The notes under the pieces: model-generated
Database searches by the model: none
The model's input: only the letters and a program-made list of their open reading frames with translations
Told to the model about the DNA's origin: nothing
NCBI GenBank assembly: GCA_964346495.1
Contig: CAYFUW010000035.1
Location: 1 to 20,513 of the forward strand
DNA from: JBGZFC01 sp964346495
GTDB lineage: Bacteria; Bacteroidota; Bacteroidia; Bacteroidales; Dysgonomonadaceae
Length of the DNA: 20,513 nt
Direction of reading: 5' to 3'
Translations under genes and position numbers: made by a program
In this document: one piece after another, positions 8,228 through 15,406 of the stretch
How positions within the stretch are numbered: position 1 is the first letter of the stretch
Layout of the letters: each line of letters begins with the position of its first letter

Positions 8228-8431
8228 ATGAAATCAAAGAACAGAGAATATAAAGAATTAGGCGATAAGGACTTAGCTGAAAGATTAGAAGCTGAAAAGG
8301 TAGAACTTACCGAATTAAGAATCAATCATGCTATTACTCCACTAGATAATTCTGATTCAATAAAACAAAAACGTCGAAACATCGCACGTCTTCACACAGA
8401 AATACGTGCACGTGAATTAAAAAAAGACTAA
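8228..8431 (+). CDS. rpmC: 50S ribosomal protein L29
   Basis: L29 (uL29) is a small two-helix protein near the tunnel exit that contacts L23 and trigger factor. The 67-aa sequence is helical and charged, with the LRINHAITPLDNSDSIKQKRRNIARLHTEI stretch (quoted here by its key turns: ITPLDN followed by KRRNIARLHTEIRAREL) matching the family pattern where Ile-Ala-Arg leads the last helix. The position between L16 and S17 genes, with 9-nt gaps on both sides, is the universal one. Confidence 0.95.
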   Translation: MKSKNREYKELGDKDLAERLEAEKVELTELRINHAITPLDNSDSIKQKRRNIARLHTEIRARELKKD

Positions 8432-8440
8432 CATCAATAA

Positions 8441-8698
8441 ATGGAAACGAGAAATTTAAGAAAAGAAAGAATCGGGGTCGTTTTCAGTGACAAAATGGAT
8501 AAAACCGTTACCGTGACTGTAAAATGGAAAGAGAAACACCCTATATATGGGAAATTCGTTAGTAAAACGAAGAAATTTCACGCACATGATGAGAAAAATG
8601 ACTGTAACGTTGGCGATACAGTAAGAATAATGGAAACCCGTCCTTTGAGCAAAACAAAGAGATGGAGAGTTGTTGAAGTAATAGAAAGGGCTAAGTAA
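8441..8698 (+). CDS. rpsQ: 30S ribosomal protein S17
   Basis: S17 (uS17) is a primary 16S rRNA binder in the 30S body with an OB fold. The 85-aa protein has the family pattern RKERIGVVFSDKMDKTVTV at residues 7-25, then HPIYGKFVSKTKKFHAHD and GDTVRIMETRPLSKTKRWRV near the C-terminus. Length is normal. Its TAA is followed by one base and then the rplN ATG, so the pair is likely translationally coupled. This also bridges the S10 and spc blocks with no promoter space between them. Confidence 0.97.
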   Translation: METRNLRKERIGVVFSDKMDKTVTVTVKWKEKHPIYGKFVSKTKKFHAHDEKNDCNVGDTVRIMETRPLSKTKRWRVVEVIERAK

Positions 8699-8699
8699 T

Positions 8700-9065
8700 A
8701 TGATACAACAAGAATCAAGATTAACTGTAACTGATAATAGCGGAGCTAAAGAAGCTCTATGTATCAGAGTATTGGGTGGAACAGGAAGACGTTACGCTTC
8801 AGTTGGTGATATAATTGTTGTTACAATTAAAAGCACTATTCCTTCAAGCGATATTAAGAAAGGAACAATAACGAGAGCGATTATCGTTCGTACGAAAAAA
8901 GAGATCCGTCGTGCTGATGGTTCATACATCCGTTTCGACGATAATGCATGCGTTCTTCTAAATAATGCCGGAGAGTTGAGAGCAAGCCGTATCTTCGGAC
9001 CAGTTGCACGTGAACTTCGAGCTACAAACATGAAAATCGTTTCATTGGCACCCGAAGTGCTTTAA
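8700..9065 (+). CDS. rplN: 50S ribosomal protein L14
   Basis: L14 (uL14) lies at the subunit interface, where it forms bridge contacts with 16S rRNA and binds the silencing factor RsfS. The 121-aa protein starts MIQQESRLTVTDNSGAKEALCIRVLGG in essence, and has KGTITRAIIVRTKKEIRRADGSYIRFDDNA in the middle with GPVARELR near the end; these are the family signature segments. Length is standard. It follows rpsQ after one base and precedes rplX by 24 nt. Confidence 0.97.
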   Translation: MIQQESRLTVTDNSGAKEALCIRVLGGTGRRYASVGDIIVVTIKSTIPSSDIKKGTITRAIIVRTKKEIRRADGSYIRFDDNACVLLNNAGELRASRIFGPVARELRATNMKIVSLAPEVL

Positions 9066-9089
9066 TAATTTATTAAATATTCACAGATA

Positions 9090-9410
9090 ATGAGTAAATT
9101 ACATATTAAAAAAGGCGATACGGTTTATGTAAATGCCGGCAACGATAAAGGCAAAACAGGAAGAGTTTTACAAGTTCTTGTTGATAAACAAAGAGCTATT
9201 GTAGAAGGAGTAAATGTTATTTCCAAACATACAAAGCCAAACGCCCAGAATCCTAATGGTGGTATCGAGAAAAAAGAGGCCCCCATACATATATCCAATT
9301 TGAACCCGGTTGATCCTAAAACAGGAAAACCAACCAGAATTGGAAGAAAAGAAGATAATAAAGGTAAACTAGTGCGCTATGCCAAAAAATCAGGGGAGGT
9401 AATCAAGTAA
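9090..9410 (+). CDS. rplX: 50S ribosomal protein L24
   Basis: L24 (uL24) is an assembly initiator for the 50S subunit, with a KOW motif that binds 23S rRNA. The KOW segment HIKKGDTVYVNAGNDKGKTGRV covers about residues 5-26. The middle carries the NVISKHTKPNAQNPNGGIEKKEAPIHISN region (its HTKP and GGI turns are visible), as expected. At 106 aa the length is typical. Its stop codon overlaps the rplE start by one base (TAATG), which predicts coupled translation. In E. coli, S8 represses the spc operon near the L24-L5 junction; no gap exists for that here. Confidence 0.97.
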   Translation: MSKLHIKKGDTVYVNAGNDKGKTGRVLQVLVDKQRAIVEGVNVISKHTKPNAQNPNGGIEKKEAPIHISNLNPVDPKTGKPTRIGRKEDNKGKLVRYAKKSGEVIK

Positions 9411-10024
9411 TGAGCAAAGAAACAAAAGATAAAGCAAAAGATGCTAAAGTTGCAGAAGTGAAAAATGATGTTGTCACAACTACGCTAAAAAAAGATTATC
9501 AAGAACGCATCATACCTGCACTAGTTAAAGAATTTGGATACACATCGGTGATGCAAGCACCTAAATTGGAGAAAATTGTAGTAAACCAAGGTTTAGGCAT
9601 TGCAGTTGCAGACAAAAAGTTTATCGATATAGCTATTAACGAGCTAACAGCTATTACCGGTCAAAGAGCAGTAGCTACTTATTCTCGTAAAGACATATCA
9701 AACTTTAAATTGCGTAAAAAAATGCCTATTGGAGTTCGTGTAACATTGCGTCACGACAAAATGTACGAATTCCTGGAGAGATTAATTCGCGTAGCATTGC
9801 CACGTATCCGTGACTTTAGAGGAATAGAAGGAAAACTTGATGGAAGAGGAAACTATACGCTTGGAATTGAAGAGCAAATTATTTTCCCGGAAATCAATAT
9901 TGATAACATAACTCGTATTATGGGTATGAATATTACTTTTGTAACTACCGCAAATACAGACGAAGAGGGTTATGCACTTCTTAGAGAATTTGGTTTACCG
10001 TTTAGAACAGAAAAAAATAATTAA
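9410..10024 (+). CDS. rplE: 50S ribosomal protein L5, with N-terminal extension
   Basis: L5 (uL5) binds 5S rRNA in the central protuberance and contacts the P-site tRNA. The core starts near residue 26 (TLKKDYQERIIPALVKEFGY) and contains KIVVNQGLGIAVADKK, RKDISNFKLRKKMPIGVRVTLR and the C-terminal NITFVTTANTDEEGYALLREFGLPF. At 204 aa it exceeds the usual 179-185. The excess is a lysine-, alanine- and aspartate-rich lead of about 25 residues (MSKETKDKAKDAKVAEVKND). The ATG chosen overlaps the rplX stop. The only other in-frame candidate before the core is a GTG at codon 17, without a visible ribosome site. The extension is therefore probable but not proven. Confidence 0.95.
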   Translation: MSKETKDKAKDAKVAEVKNDVVTTTLKKDYQERIIPALVKEFGYTSVMQAPKLEKIVVNQGLGIAVADKKFIDIAINELTAITGQRAVATYSRKDISNFKLRKKMPIGVRVTLRHDKMYEFLERLIRVALPRIRDFRGIEGKLDGRGNYTLGIEEQIIFPEINIDNITRIMGMNITFVTTANTDEEGYALLREFGLPFRTEKNN

Positions 10025-10027
10025 GAA

Positions 10028-10297
10028 ATGGCAAAAGAATCAATGAAAGCCCGCGAGGTGAAGAGAGCGAGAATGGTTGCTAAATATGCAGAAAAAAGAG
10101 CAAAATATCTTGCAGAAGGCAACTACGAAGCACTACAATCCATTCCTAAAAACGCATCGCCGGTAAGATTACACAACCGTTGCAGTTTAACCGGACGTCC
10201 AAAAGGCTACATGCGCCAATTCGGATTATCGCGTATTCAGTTTAGAGAAATGGCTTCTAAAGGGCTAATACCAGGAGTTAAAAAAGCAAGCTGGTAA
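10028..10297 (+). CDS. rpsN: 30S ribosomal protein S14, zinc-independent form
   Basis: S14 (uS14) completes the 30S head next to S3 and S10. This 89-aa protein is the long form that lacks the two CxxC zinc motifs of the short form; only one cysteine is present (in RLHNRCSLTGRPKGY). The C-terminal signature RQFGLSRIQFREMASKGLIPGVKKASW, quoted by its ends, is intact. It begins 3 nt after the rplE stop. A 138-nt gap with strong hairpins follows before rpsH. Confidence 0.97.
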   Translation: MAKESMKAREVKRARMVAKYAEKRAKYLAEGNYEALQSIPKNASPVRLHNRCSLTGRPKGYMRQFGLSRIQFREMASKGLIPGVKKASW

Positions 10298-10416
10298 ACC
10301 ATAAATCCCGAAAGGGATTTTGGTGTACCAAACAGATAATGAATAAAGTCTCCGACTTTTTCTATGTTTAGTAGAAATTTAGGAGTGTTTGTTAAATATT
10401 GTCCCGGCAGTCGGGA
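10298..10416 (+). promoter_or_regulatory. hairpin-rich gap between S14 and S8 genes
   Basis: Three hairpins are visible. The first begins at the base after the rpsN stop: ACCA-T-AAATCCC (10298-10309) pairs with GGGATTTTGGT (10314-10324), 11 bp with one bulged T and a GAAA tetraloop, a very stable GNRA cap. The second is AAAGTC (10345-10350) with GACTTT (10354-10359), a TCC loop, followed by TTCT. The third is TCCCG (10402-10406) with CGGGA (10412-10416), ending 19 nt before rpsH. A weak -7-like TATGTTTA lies at 10363-10370 without a -33 partner. The gap may hold an S8-type regulatory site or an mRNA processing or end site; this is inferred. Confidence 0.5.
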
Positions 10417-10435
10417 TTAATTTAAATTTTTTAAA

Positions 10436-10831
10436 ATGACAGATCCAATAGCAGATTATTTGACGCGGTTGAGAAATGCGATACAAGCAAAGCATCGTGT
10501 TGTGGAAATTCCCGCATCAAATTTGAAGAAAGACATCACAAAGGTGCTCTTCGAAAAAGGCTACATACTTAACTATAAGTTTGTAGATGACGGACCACAA
10601 GGTACTATTATGATTGCCTTGAAATATGATCCGGTAAATAAAGTAAACGCGATTAGAAAACTTATTCGCGTATCGTCTCCAGGTCTTCGCCAATATACAG
10701 GCTATAAAGACATGCCACGAGTGTTGAATGGACTAGGTATTGCCATTCTTTCTACTTCAAACGGAGTAATGACTGATAAGGAAGCCCGCGCACAAAAAGT
10801 GGGTGGAGAAGTATTGTGTTACGTTTATTAA
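10436..10831 (+). CDS. rpsH: 30S ribosomal protein S8
   Basis: S8 (uS8) is a primary 16S rRNA binder in the central domain and, in E. coli, the translational repressor of the spc operon. The 131-aa protein begins with TDPIADYLTRLRNAI and ends with the family signature: GLGIAILSTSNGVMTDKEARAQKVGGEVLCYVY, visible as ILSTSNGVMTDKEAR followed by GGEVLCYVY. Length is typical. It is set off from rpsN by a 138-nt structured gap, a place where its own product could plausibly act. rplF starts 19 nt downstream with a strong Shine-Dalgarno. Confidence 0.97.
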   Translation: MTDPIADYLTRLRNAIQAKHRVVEIPASNLKKDITKVLFEKGYILNYKFVDDGPQGTIMIALKYDPVNKVNAIRKLIRVSSPGLRQYTGYKDMPRVLNGLGIAILSTSNGVMTDKEARAQKVGGEVLCYVY

Positions 10832-10837
10832 TAGTTG

Positions 10838-10844
10838 AAGGAGG
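10838..10844 (+). promoter_or_regulatory. Shine-Dalgarno site of rplF
   Basis: AAGGAGG, a full-strength match to the anti-Shine-Dalgarno, lies 6 nt before the rplF ATG. It is the strongest such site in the window and contrasts with the A-rich leaders of most other genes here. Confidence 0.65.
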
Positions 10845-10850
10845 AAAAGT

Positions 10851-11402
10851 ATGTCAAGAATAGGAAAATTACCCGTTACAATACCCGCAGGTGTTACAGT
10901 AACAATTGGAGATGACAATTTAGTCAAAGTAAAAGGACCAAAAGGAGAATTAACTCAACAAGTTAATCCCGACCTGAAGTTAGAAATTGAAAACGGAGTT
11001 TTAACCGTTGAAAGACCAACCGATGGAAAAGAACATCGTTCTATGCACGGTCTATATCGTTCGCTACTCAACAATATGGTTGTAGGCGTTTCAGAAGGTT
11101 TTCGTAAAGAGTTGGAATTGGTAGGTGTTGGATATCGTGTAACCAATACCGGACAACTAATGGAATTATCACTTGGTTTTACTCACAGTATTTTCTTAGA
11201 ATTACCGAAAGAAATTTCTGTAGAAACCAAAATGGAGAGAAACAAGAACCCGCTTATTATTTTGGAGTCTTGCGACAAGCAATTGTTAGGACAAGTATGT
11301 GCTAAAATACGTTCGTTCCGCAAACCAGAACCATACAAAGGAAAAGGTGTTCGCTTTGTAGGTGAAGAGGTACGTCGTAAATCAGGCAAAACAGCAGGTT
11401 AA
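10851..11402 (+). CDS. rplF: 50S ribosomal protein L6
   Basis: L6 (uL6) stabilises the base of the L7/L12 stalk near the factor-binding site. The 183-aa protein starts MSRIGKLPVTIPAGV and has two repeated domains. The C-terminal one ends with PEPYKGKGVRFVGEEVRRKSGKTAG, in which PEPYKGKG is the diagnostic motif. Length is close to the usual 176-184. The start is fixed by AAGGAGG 6 nt upstream. rplR follows after 27 nt. Confidence 0.98.
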   Translation: MSRIGKLPVTIPAGVTVTIGDDNLVKVKGPKGELTQQVNPDLKLEIENGVLTVERPTDGKEHRSMHGLYRSLLNNMVVGVSEGFRKELELVGVGYRVTNTGQLMELSLGFTHSIFLELPKEISVETKMERNKNPLIILESCDKQLLGQVCAKIRSFRKPEPYKGKGVRFVGEEVRRKSGKTAG

Positions 11403-11429
11403 TAAATTTACGTAAACAGAGATAATAAT

Positions 11430-11774
11430 ATGTTGACAAAAGCAGAAAAAAGAAAAAAAATTAAAGCTCGAGTACGCGGCAAAATTAGTGGAACGCAAGA
11501 ACGTCCACGCCTAACCGTGTTCAGAAGCAATAGACAAATATATGCACAAGTAATCGACGATGTTAGCGGAACTACTTTAGCATCAGCTTCTTCTATGAAA
11601 ATAGAAGAAAAGTTATCTAAAAAAGAGATAGCAGCAAAAGTTGGTGAATTAATTGCTCAAAATGCTATAGCAGCAGGAGTTGAGCAAGTAGCTTTCGATA
11701 GAAACGGATACTTGTATCACGGAAGAATTAAAGAATTGGCAGATGCCGCCCGTAAAGGAGGACTTAAATTTTAA
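11430..11774 (+). CDS. rplR: 50S ribosomal protein L18
   Basis: L18 (uL18) binds 5S rRNA together with L5 and helps dock it in the central protuberance. The 114-aa product has the basic N-terminus, then GTQERPRLTVFRSNRQIYAQVIDD near residues 20-43, and ends with the signature AFDRNGYLYHGRIKELADAARKGGLKF, of which FDRNGYLYHGRIKELADAAR is the most diagnostic part. Length is normal. rpsE starts 6 nt after its stop. Confidence 0.97.
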   Translation: MLTKAEKRKKIKARVRGKISGTQERPRLTVFRSNRQIYAQVIDDVSGTTLASASSMKIEEKLSKKEIAAKVGELIAQNAIAAGVEQVAFDRNGYLYHGRIKELADAARKGGLKF

Positions 11775-11780
11775 ACAACT

Positions 11781-12299
11781 ATGTCAGGAAGAAATAATAT
11801 TGTAAAATCGACAAACGATTTAGAACTAAAAGACAGATTAGTCGCTATCAACCGTACGACTAAAGTTACCAAAGGTGGACGTACATTCACTTTTGCTGCT
11901 ATGGTTGTTGTAGGAAATGAAGATGGTATTGTAGGCTGGGGCGTAGGAAAAGCCGGAGAGGTTACAACTGCTATCGCAAAAGGAGTTGAAGCTGCAAAGA
12001 AAAACCTTGTGAAAGTTCCTGTACACAAAGGAACTATCCCGCATGAGCAAACAGCTCGTTTTAGCGGTTCGGAAGTGTTTTTGAAACCAGCTTTTGCCGG
12101 AACGGGAGTTAAAGCGGGTGGTGCGATGCGTGCTGTATTAGAGAGTGCAGGAGTTACAGATATTCTTGCAAAATCAAAAGGCTCATCAAACCCACACAAC
12201 TTGGTAAAAGCAACTATTAAAGCCTTATGTGAATTGAGAGACCCATTCATGGTAGCTCAAAACAGAGGTATAAGTGTAGATAAAGTATTTAACGGATAA
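11781..12299 (+). CDS. rpsE: 30S ribosomal protein S5
   Basis: S5 (uS5) sits at the mRNA entry and affects fidelity; alterations in its N-terminal loop give spectinomycin resistance in other bacteria. The 172-aa protein shows the double-stranded RNA-binding-like domain with VAINRTTKVTKGGRTFTF near residues 20-37, the GWGVGKAGEV segment near 53-62 and the C-terminal domain with GTGVKAGGAMRAVLESAGV and GSSNPHNLVKATIKAL. Length is standard. An antisense ORF of similar length overlaps it but has no features of a gene. rpmD follows after 18 nt. Confidence 0.98.
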   Translation: MSGRNNIVKSTNDLELKDRLVAINRTTKVTKGGRTFTFAAMVVVGNEDGIVGWGVGKAGEVTTAIAKGVEAAKKNLVKVPVHKGTIPHEQTARFSGSEVFLKPAFAGTGVKAGGAMRAVLESAGVTDILAKSKGSSNPHNLVKATIKALCELRDPFMVAQNRGISVDKVFNG

Positions 12300-12302
12300 C
12301 AA

Positions 12303-12309
12303 GGGAGGA
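12303..12309 (+). promoter_or_regulatory. Shine-Dalgarno site of rpmD
   Basis: GGGAGGA lies 8 nt before the ATG of the short rpmD gene and supports that start. Confidence 0.5.
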
Positions 12310-12317
12310 ATTTTAAA

Positions 12318-12494
12318 ATGGCAAAAATTAAAATCAAACAGACGAAAAGTAGAATCGGATGCCCTAAAGATCAAAAAAGAATGTTAGATGCTTTAGGTTT
12401 AAGAAAAATGCACAGTGTTGTTGAGCACGACGATACACCTACAATAAGAGGTATGGTTCGCAAATTGCATCACTTAGTAACTGTGGTAGAATAA
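12318..12494 (+). CDS. rpmD: 50S ribosomal protein L30
   Basis: L30 (uL30) is a small 50S protein present in many but not all bacteria. This 58-aa reading frame is short but clear: it starts MAKIKIKQTKSRIGCPKDQK, in which KSRIG is the family hallmark, continues with LDALGLRKMHSVVEHDDTPTIRGM and ends HHLVTVVE. Length is that of the bacterial family. The position between the S5 and L15 genes is the canonical one, 18 nt after rpsE and 32 nt before rplO. A GGGAGGA ribosome site supports the start. Confidence 0.96.
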   Translation: MAKIKIKQTKSRIGCPKDQKRMLDALGLRKMHSVVEHDDTPTIRGMVRKLHHLVTVVE

Positions 12495-12526
12495 ATTATT
12501 TGTAAATACTGATAAAAATATATAGT

Positions 12527-12973
12527 ATGAATTTATCGAATTTAAAACCGGCTGAAGGCTCAACTAAAAGTCGCAAAAGAATCGGACGAGGAGAAGGTTC
12601 GGGCAGAGGTGGAACTTCAACCAGAGGACATAAAGGTCAAAAATCAAGATCAGGTTATTCAAGAAAAATGGGCTTCGAGGGTGGTCAGATGCCATTACAA
12701 CGTCGTTTGCCTAAATTCGGCTTTAAACCTGTAAACAGAGTTGAATATAAAGCGATTAATCTAGAAACATTGCAAGAGTTAGTTGACTCGCAAAAAGTAG
12801 ATAAAATTAATCCGGAAGTTTTAATCAATGCCGGACTTATTGCACCTAAACATTTGGTTAAAATCCTTGGCAAAGGTACTTTGTCGGCAAAAGTTGAGGT
12901 AGAAGCACACGCTTTCTCAAAATCAGCCGAAGAAGCAATCACCGCTGCCGGTGGAGTAGCCGTAAAAATCTAG
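12527..12973 (+). CDS. rplO: 50S ribosomal protein L15
   Basis: L15 (uL15) is a late-assembly 50S protein whose long extension threads through 23S rRNA. The 148-aa product begins MNLSNLKPAEGSTKSRKRIGRG, continues with the glycine- and arginine-rich RGGTSTRGHKGQKSRSGY extension (about residues 28-45) and the PLQRRLPKFGFKP motif. The globular C-terminal domain ends with KSAEEAITAAGGVAVKI. Length is standard. Only 4 nt separate it from secY, the conserved arrangement. Confidence 0.98.
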   Translation: MNLSNLKPAEGSTKSRKRIGRGEGSGRGGTSTRGHKGQKSRSGYSRKMGFEGGQMPLQRRLPKFGFKPVNRVEYKAINLETLQELVDSQKVDKINPEVLINAGLIAPKHLVKILGKGTLSAKVEVEAHAFSKSAEEAITAAGGVAVKI

Positions 12974-12977
12974 AATA

Positions 12978-14303
12978 ATGAGATTTATACAAACTATTAA
13001 AAATATTTGGAAAATAGAGGATCTTCGTCAAAGAATCCTTATTACCATCTTATTTATAGCAATTTATCGATTTGGTTCATTTGTTGTATTGCCGGGAGTA
13101 AATCCTGCATTGTTAGATTCTTTAAGAACAAGTGCCAGTTCAGGTCTTTTGAGTTTATTAGACATGTTCTCGGGAGGTGCATTCTCTAATGCTTCAATTT
13201 TTGCACTTGGAATAATGCCTTATATTTCTGCATCTATTGTTATGCAGCTGTTAGGTATTGCGATTCCACACTTTCAGAAACTACAACGCGAAGGCGAAAG
13301 CGGACGTACAAAGATAAACCAATACACACGCTATCTGACTATAGCTATTTTATTGATTCAAGGTCCTTCGTATATTTACGGAGCTTTGGGTAGAGCTATT
13401 CCCGGTGGCTTTTGGGATTGGGTTCTTCCATCTACAATAATTCTTGCAGGAGGTAGTATGTTTGTTTTGTGGCTAGGAGAGAGAATTACCGACAAAGGTA
13501 TTGGAAATGGTATTTCATTTATCATTCTTATAGGTATTATCGCTCGCTTGCCAATGGCTTTAGCTGCTGAGCTAGACCGTTTGGTAAATGCACCGGGAGG
13601 ACTTATCCTGTTCCTGTTAGAAATTCTTTTCTTGATGGTAGTAATGGCAGGAGCTATTATGTTGGTACAAGGTGTGAGAAAAGTGCCTGTACAATATGCA
13701 AAAAGAATTGTTGGAAACAGACAGTACGGTGGTGTTAGACAATACATTCCTTTGAAAGTGAATGCGGCAAACGTTATGCCTATCATTTTTGCTCAAGCAA
13801 TTATGTTTATTCCATTAACGCTTGCTCAATTCTCTATGAGAGAGGGTGGAGGAGGATTTTTTGCTCCATTGTTGGATTACACAAGCTTCGCTTATAATTT
13901 TATTTTTGCACTGCTAATTATAGCATTTACATACTTCTATACAGCAGTTACTGTAAATCCTATGCAGATGGCAGAAGATTTGAAGCGAAACAACGGTTTT
14001 ATTCCGGGCATCAAACCGGGTAAAAAGACCGCAGAGTATATCGATACAGTTATGTCGAGAATTACTTTGCCCGGTTCTTTATTCCTGGCGTTGGTAGCTA
14101 TTATGCCCGCATTTGCAGGATTGACAGGGATTAACTCTCAATTTGCTCAATTTTTTGGAGGAACATCGCTGCTCATTCTTGTAGGGGTTGTGTTAGATAC
14201 ATTACAGCAAATAGAAAGTCATTTATTGATGCGTCACTATGACGGATTCTTAAAGTCTGGAGCTAAAATTAAAGGCCGTACAGGCTCGGTTGCAGCTTAC
14301 TAG
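12978..14303 (+). CDS. secY: preprotein translocase subunit SecY
   Basis: SecY is the membrane channel of the general secretion pathway, working with SecE, SecG and SecA, and receives SRP-delivered membrane proteins. The 441-aa protein is highly hydrophobic with about ten membrane segments. The first runs near residues 19-39, after a cytoplasmic amphipathic lead. The two SecY signatures are present: ALGIMPYISASIVMQLL at 76-92 and the WLGERITDKGIGNGIS region, which gives the conserved cytoplasmic turn. The loop with NNGFIPGIKPGKKTAEYI matches the C5 region where SecA and ribosomes dock. Length and gene order after rplO are typical. map follows after 22 nt. Confidence 0.98.
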   Translation: MRFIQTIKNIWKIEDLRQRILITILFIAIYRFGSFVVLPGVNPALLDSLRTSASSGLLSLLDMFSGGAFSNASIFALGIMPYISASIVMQLLGIAIPHFQKLQREGESGRTKINQYTRYLTIAILLIQGPSYIYGALGRAIPGGFWDWVLPSTIILAGGSMFVLWLGERITDKGIGNGISFIILIGIIARLPMALAAELDRLVNAPGGLILFLLEILFLMVVMAGAIMLVQGVRKVPVQYAKRIVGNRQYGGVRQYIPLKVNAANVMPIIFAQAIMFIPLTLAQFSMREGGGGFFAPLLDYTSFAYNFIFALLIIAFTYFYTAVTVNPMQMAEDLKRNNGFIPGIKPGKKTAEYIDTVMSRITLPGSLFLALVAIMPAFAGLTGINSQFAQFFGGTSLLILVGVVLDTLQQIESHLLMRHYDGFLKSGAKIKGRTGSVAAY

Positions 14304-14310
14304 AAATTTT

Positions 14311-14316
14311 AAGGAG
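14311..14316 (+). promoter_or_regulatory. Shine-Dalgarno site that fixes the map start
   Basis: AAGGAG lies 9 nt before ATG 14326. It supports that ATG over the in-frame TTG at 14290, which would overlap the end of secY and has no ribosome site. Confidence 0.6.
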
Positions 14317-14325
14317 ATATTTAAG

Positions 14326-15099
14326 ATGGGAAGCAGGACTATTATATTGAAAACGGACGAAGAGATCGAATTCATGCGAGAAGCAAATCGCTTGGTAGGT
14401 ATGACTCTTGGCGAATTGTCAAAGCATATACAACCGGATGTTACAACTCTTCAATTGGATAAGATTGCCGAAGAATTTATAAGAGACCATGGTGCAATCC
14501 CAACTTTTTTAGGATACGGAGGTTTTCCTAATTCAATATGCACATCAGTAAATGAAAACGTTGTACATGGAATTCCAAACAATCAACCTTTGCGTGAAGG
14601 AGATATAATCTCTATAGATTGTGGAACTACCAAGTACGGATTTTGCGGTGACTCGGCATACACATTTTGTGTAGGTGAAGTAAAACAAGAGATAAAAGAT
14701 TTACTTAGAGTTACTAAAGAGTCTTTATACAAGGGTATAGAGCAAGCACGTGAAGGAAATAGAGTAGGCGATATCGGCAACGCAATTCAAACTTATTGCG
14801 AATCGCACGGCTACTCTGTTGTGAGAGATTTGGTAGGACACGGTATCGGCAGAGATATGCATGAAGCACCGGAAGTGCCAAATTATGGCAGAAAAGGAAC
14901 AGGTCAGCTTTTGCAAAATGGTATGTGTATTGCAATAGAACCCATGATTAATATGGGAGGCAAAAAAGTAGTATTCGAAGATGATGGTTGGACTGTACGA
15001 ACAAAAGACAGAAAGCCATCAGCTCACTTTGAGCACACTATTGCAATTAAAAACGGTAAAGCCGATATTTTATCAACATTTGAATTTATTAATATTTAA
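14326..15099 (+). CDS. map: type I methionine aminopeptidase
   Basis: This metallopeptidase removes the initiator methionine from nascent proteins at the ribosome. From ATG 14326 the product is 257 aa, close to the 264 of E. coli. The five metal ligands are visible as D98 (in SIDCG), D109 (in GDSAYTF), H172 (in VGHGIGR), E205 (in AIEPM) and E236 (in HFEHT). The auxiliary histidines H81 and H179 (in MHEAP) are also present. The N-terminus lacks the SH3-like and zinc-finger extensions of other MAP types. A longer frame opening at a TTG at 14290 exists, but ATG 14326 with AAGGAG is preferred. The gene lies between secY and infA as in other Bacteroidota and many Gram-positives. Confidence 0.97.
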   Translation: MGSRTIILKTDEEIEFMREANRLVGMTLGELSKHIQPDVTTLQLDKIAEEFIRDHGAIPTFLGYGGFPNSICTSVNENVVHGIPNNQPLREGDIISIDCGTTKYGFCGDSAYTFCVGEVKQEIKDLLRVTKESLYKGIEQAREGNRVGDIGNAIQTYCESHGYSVVRDLVGHGIGRDMHEAPEVPNYGRKGTGQLLQNGMCIAIEPMINMGGKKVVFEDDGWTVRTKDRKPSAHFEHTIAIKNGKADILSTFEFINI

Positions 15100-15119
15100 A
15101 TAAAGAAAGGAACAATAAA

Positions 15120-15338
15120 GTGGCAAAACAACCATCAATTGAACAAGACGGAACAATAGTGGAAGCATTGTCTAATGCCATGTTCCGTGTGGAATTGGAA
15201 AACGGACACGAAATAACAGCGCACATCTCAGGAAAGATGCGAATGCACTACATTCGTATTCTGCCAGGCGATAAAGTGCGTGTTGAAATGTCTCCATATG
15301 ATCTTTCTAAAGGAAGAATATCATTCAGATATAAATAA
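15120..15338 (+). CDS. infA: translation initiation factor IF-1
   Basis: IF-1 binds the 30S A site during initiation and cooperates with IF-2 and IF-3. The 72-aa product is the exact family length, an S1-like OB fold. It begins AKQPSIEQDGTIVEALSNAMFRVELENG, quoted by its ends, and has the HISGKMRMHYIRILPGDKVRVEMSPYD region, where GKMRMHYIRILPGDKV is diagnostic. It is read from a GTG start at 15120-15122, the only non-ATG start among the confident genes, with AAAGGAA about 8 nt upstream. It ends 68 nt before rpmJ, across a structured gap. Confidence 0.96.
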   Translation: MAKQPSIEQDGTIVEALSNAMFRVELENGHEITAHISGKMRMHYIRILPGDKVRVEMSPYDLSKGRISFRYK

Positions 15339-15345
15339 CAAAAAC

Positions 15346-15387
15346 TCGGGACTCAGAGATGCTATATGTGTCTCTGAATAATTCCGA
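15346..15387 (+). promoter_or_regulatory. two-tier hairpin between infA and rpmJ
   Basis: TCAGAGA (15353-15359) pairs perfectly with TCTCTGA (15371-15377) around an 11-nt loop. An outer helix, TCGG (15346-15349) with CCGA (15384-15387), closes it across an asymmetric 3-by-6 internal loop. The structure fills most of the 68-nt gap, ends 19 nt before the rpmJ ATG and has no T tract after it, so it does not look like a terminator. It stands where the alpha operon leader bound by S4 lies in E. coli, but resemblance to that pseudoknot is not evident. Confidence 0.45.
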
Positions 15388-15406
15388 TACTAAAAAAACA
15401 TATATA

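Noticed and set aside
11771..12250. 159-aa open frame antisense to rpsE
   Set aside because: It mirrors a highly conserved S5 gene, has no recognisable domain or promoter, and its composition is that of reversed codons.
13376..13786. 136-aa open frame antisense to secY
   Set aside because: Same reasons: complete overlap with a conserved gene and no signal of its own.
14290..14325. Upstream in-frame TTG start for map, giving 12 more residues
   Set aside because: It overlaps the end of secY, has no ribosome site, and the added residues do not match the family; ATG 14326 with AAGGAG is better.
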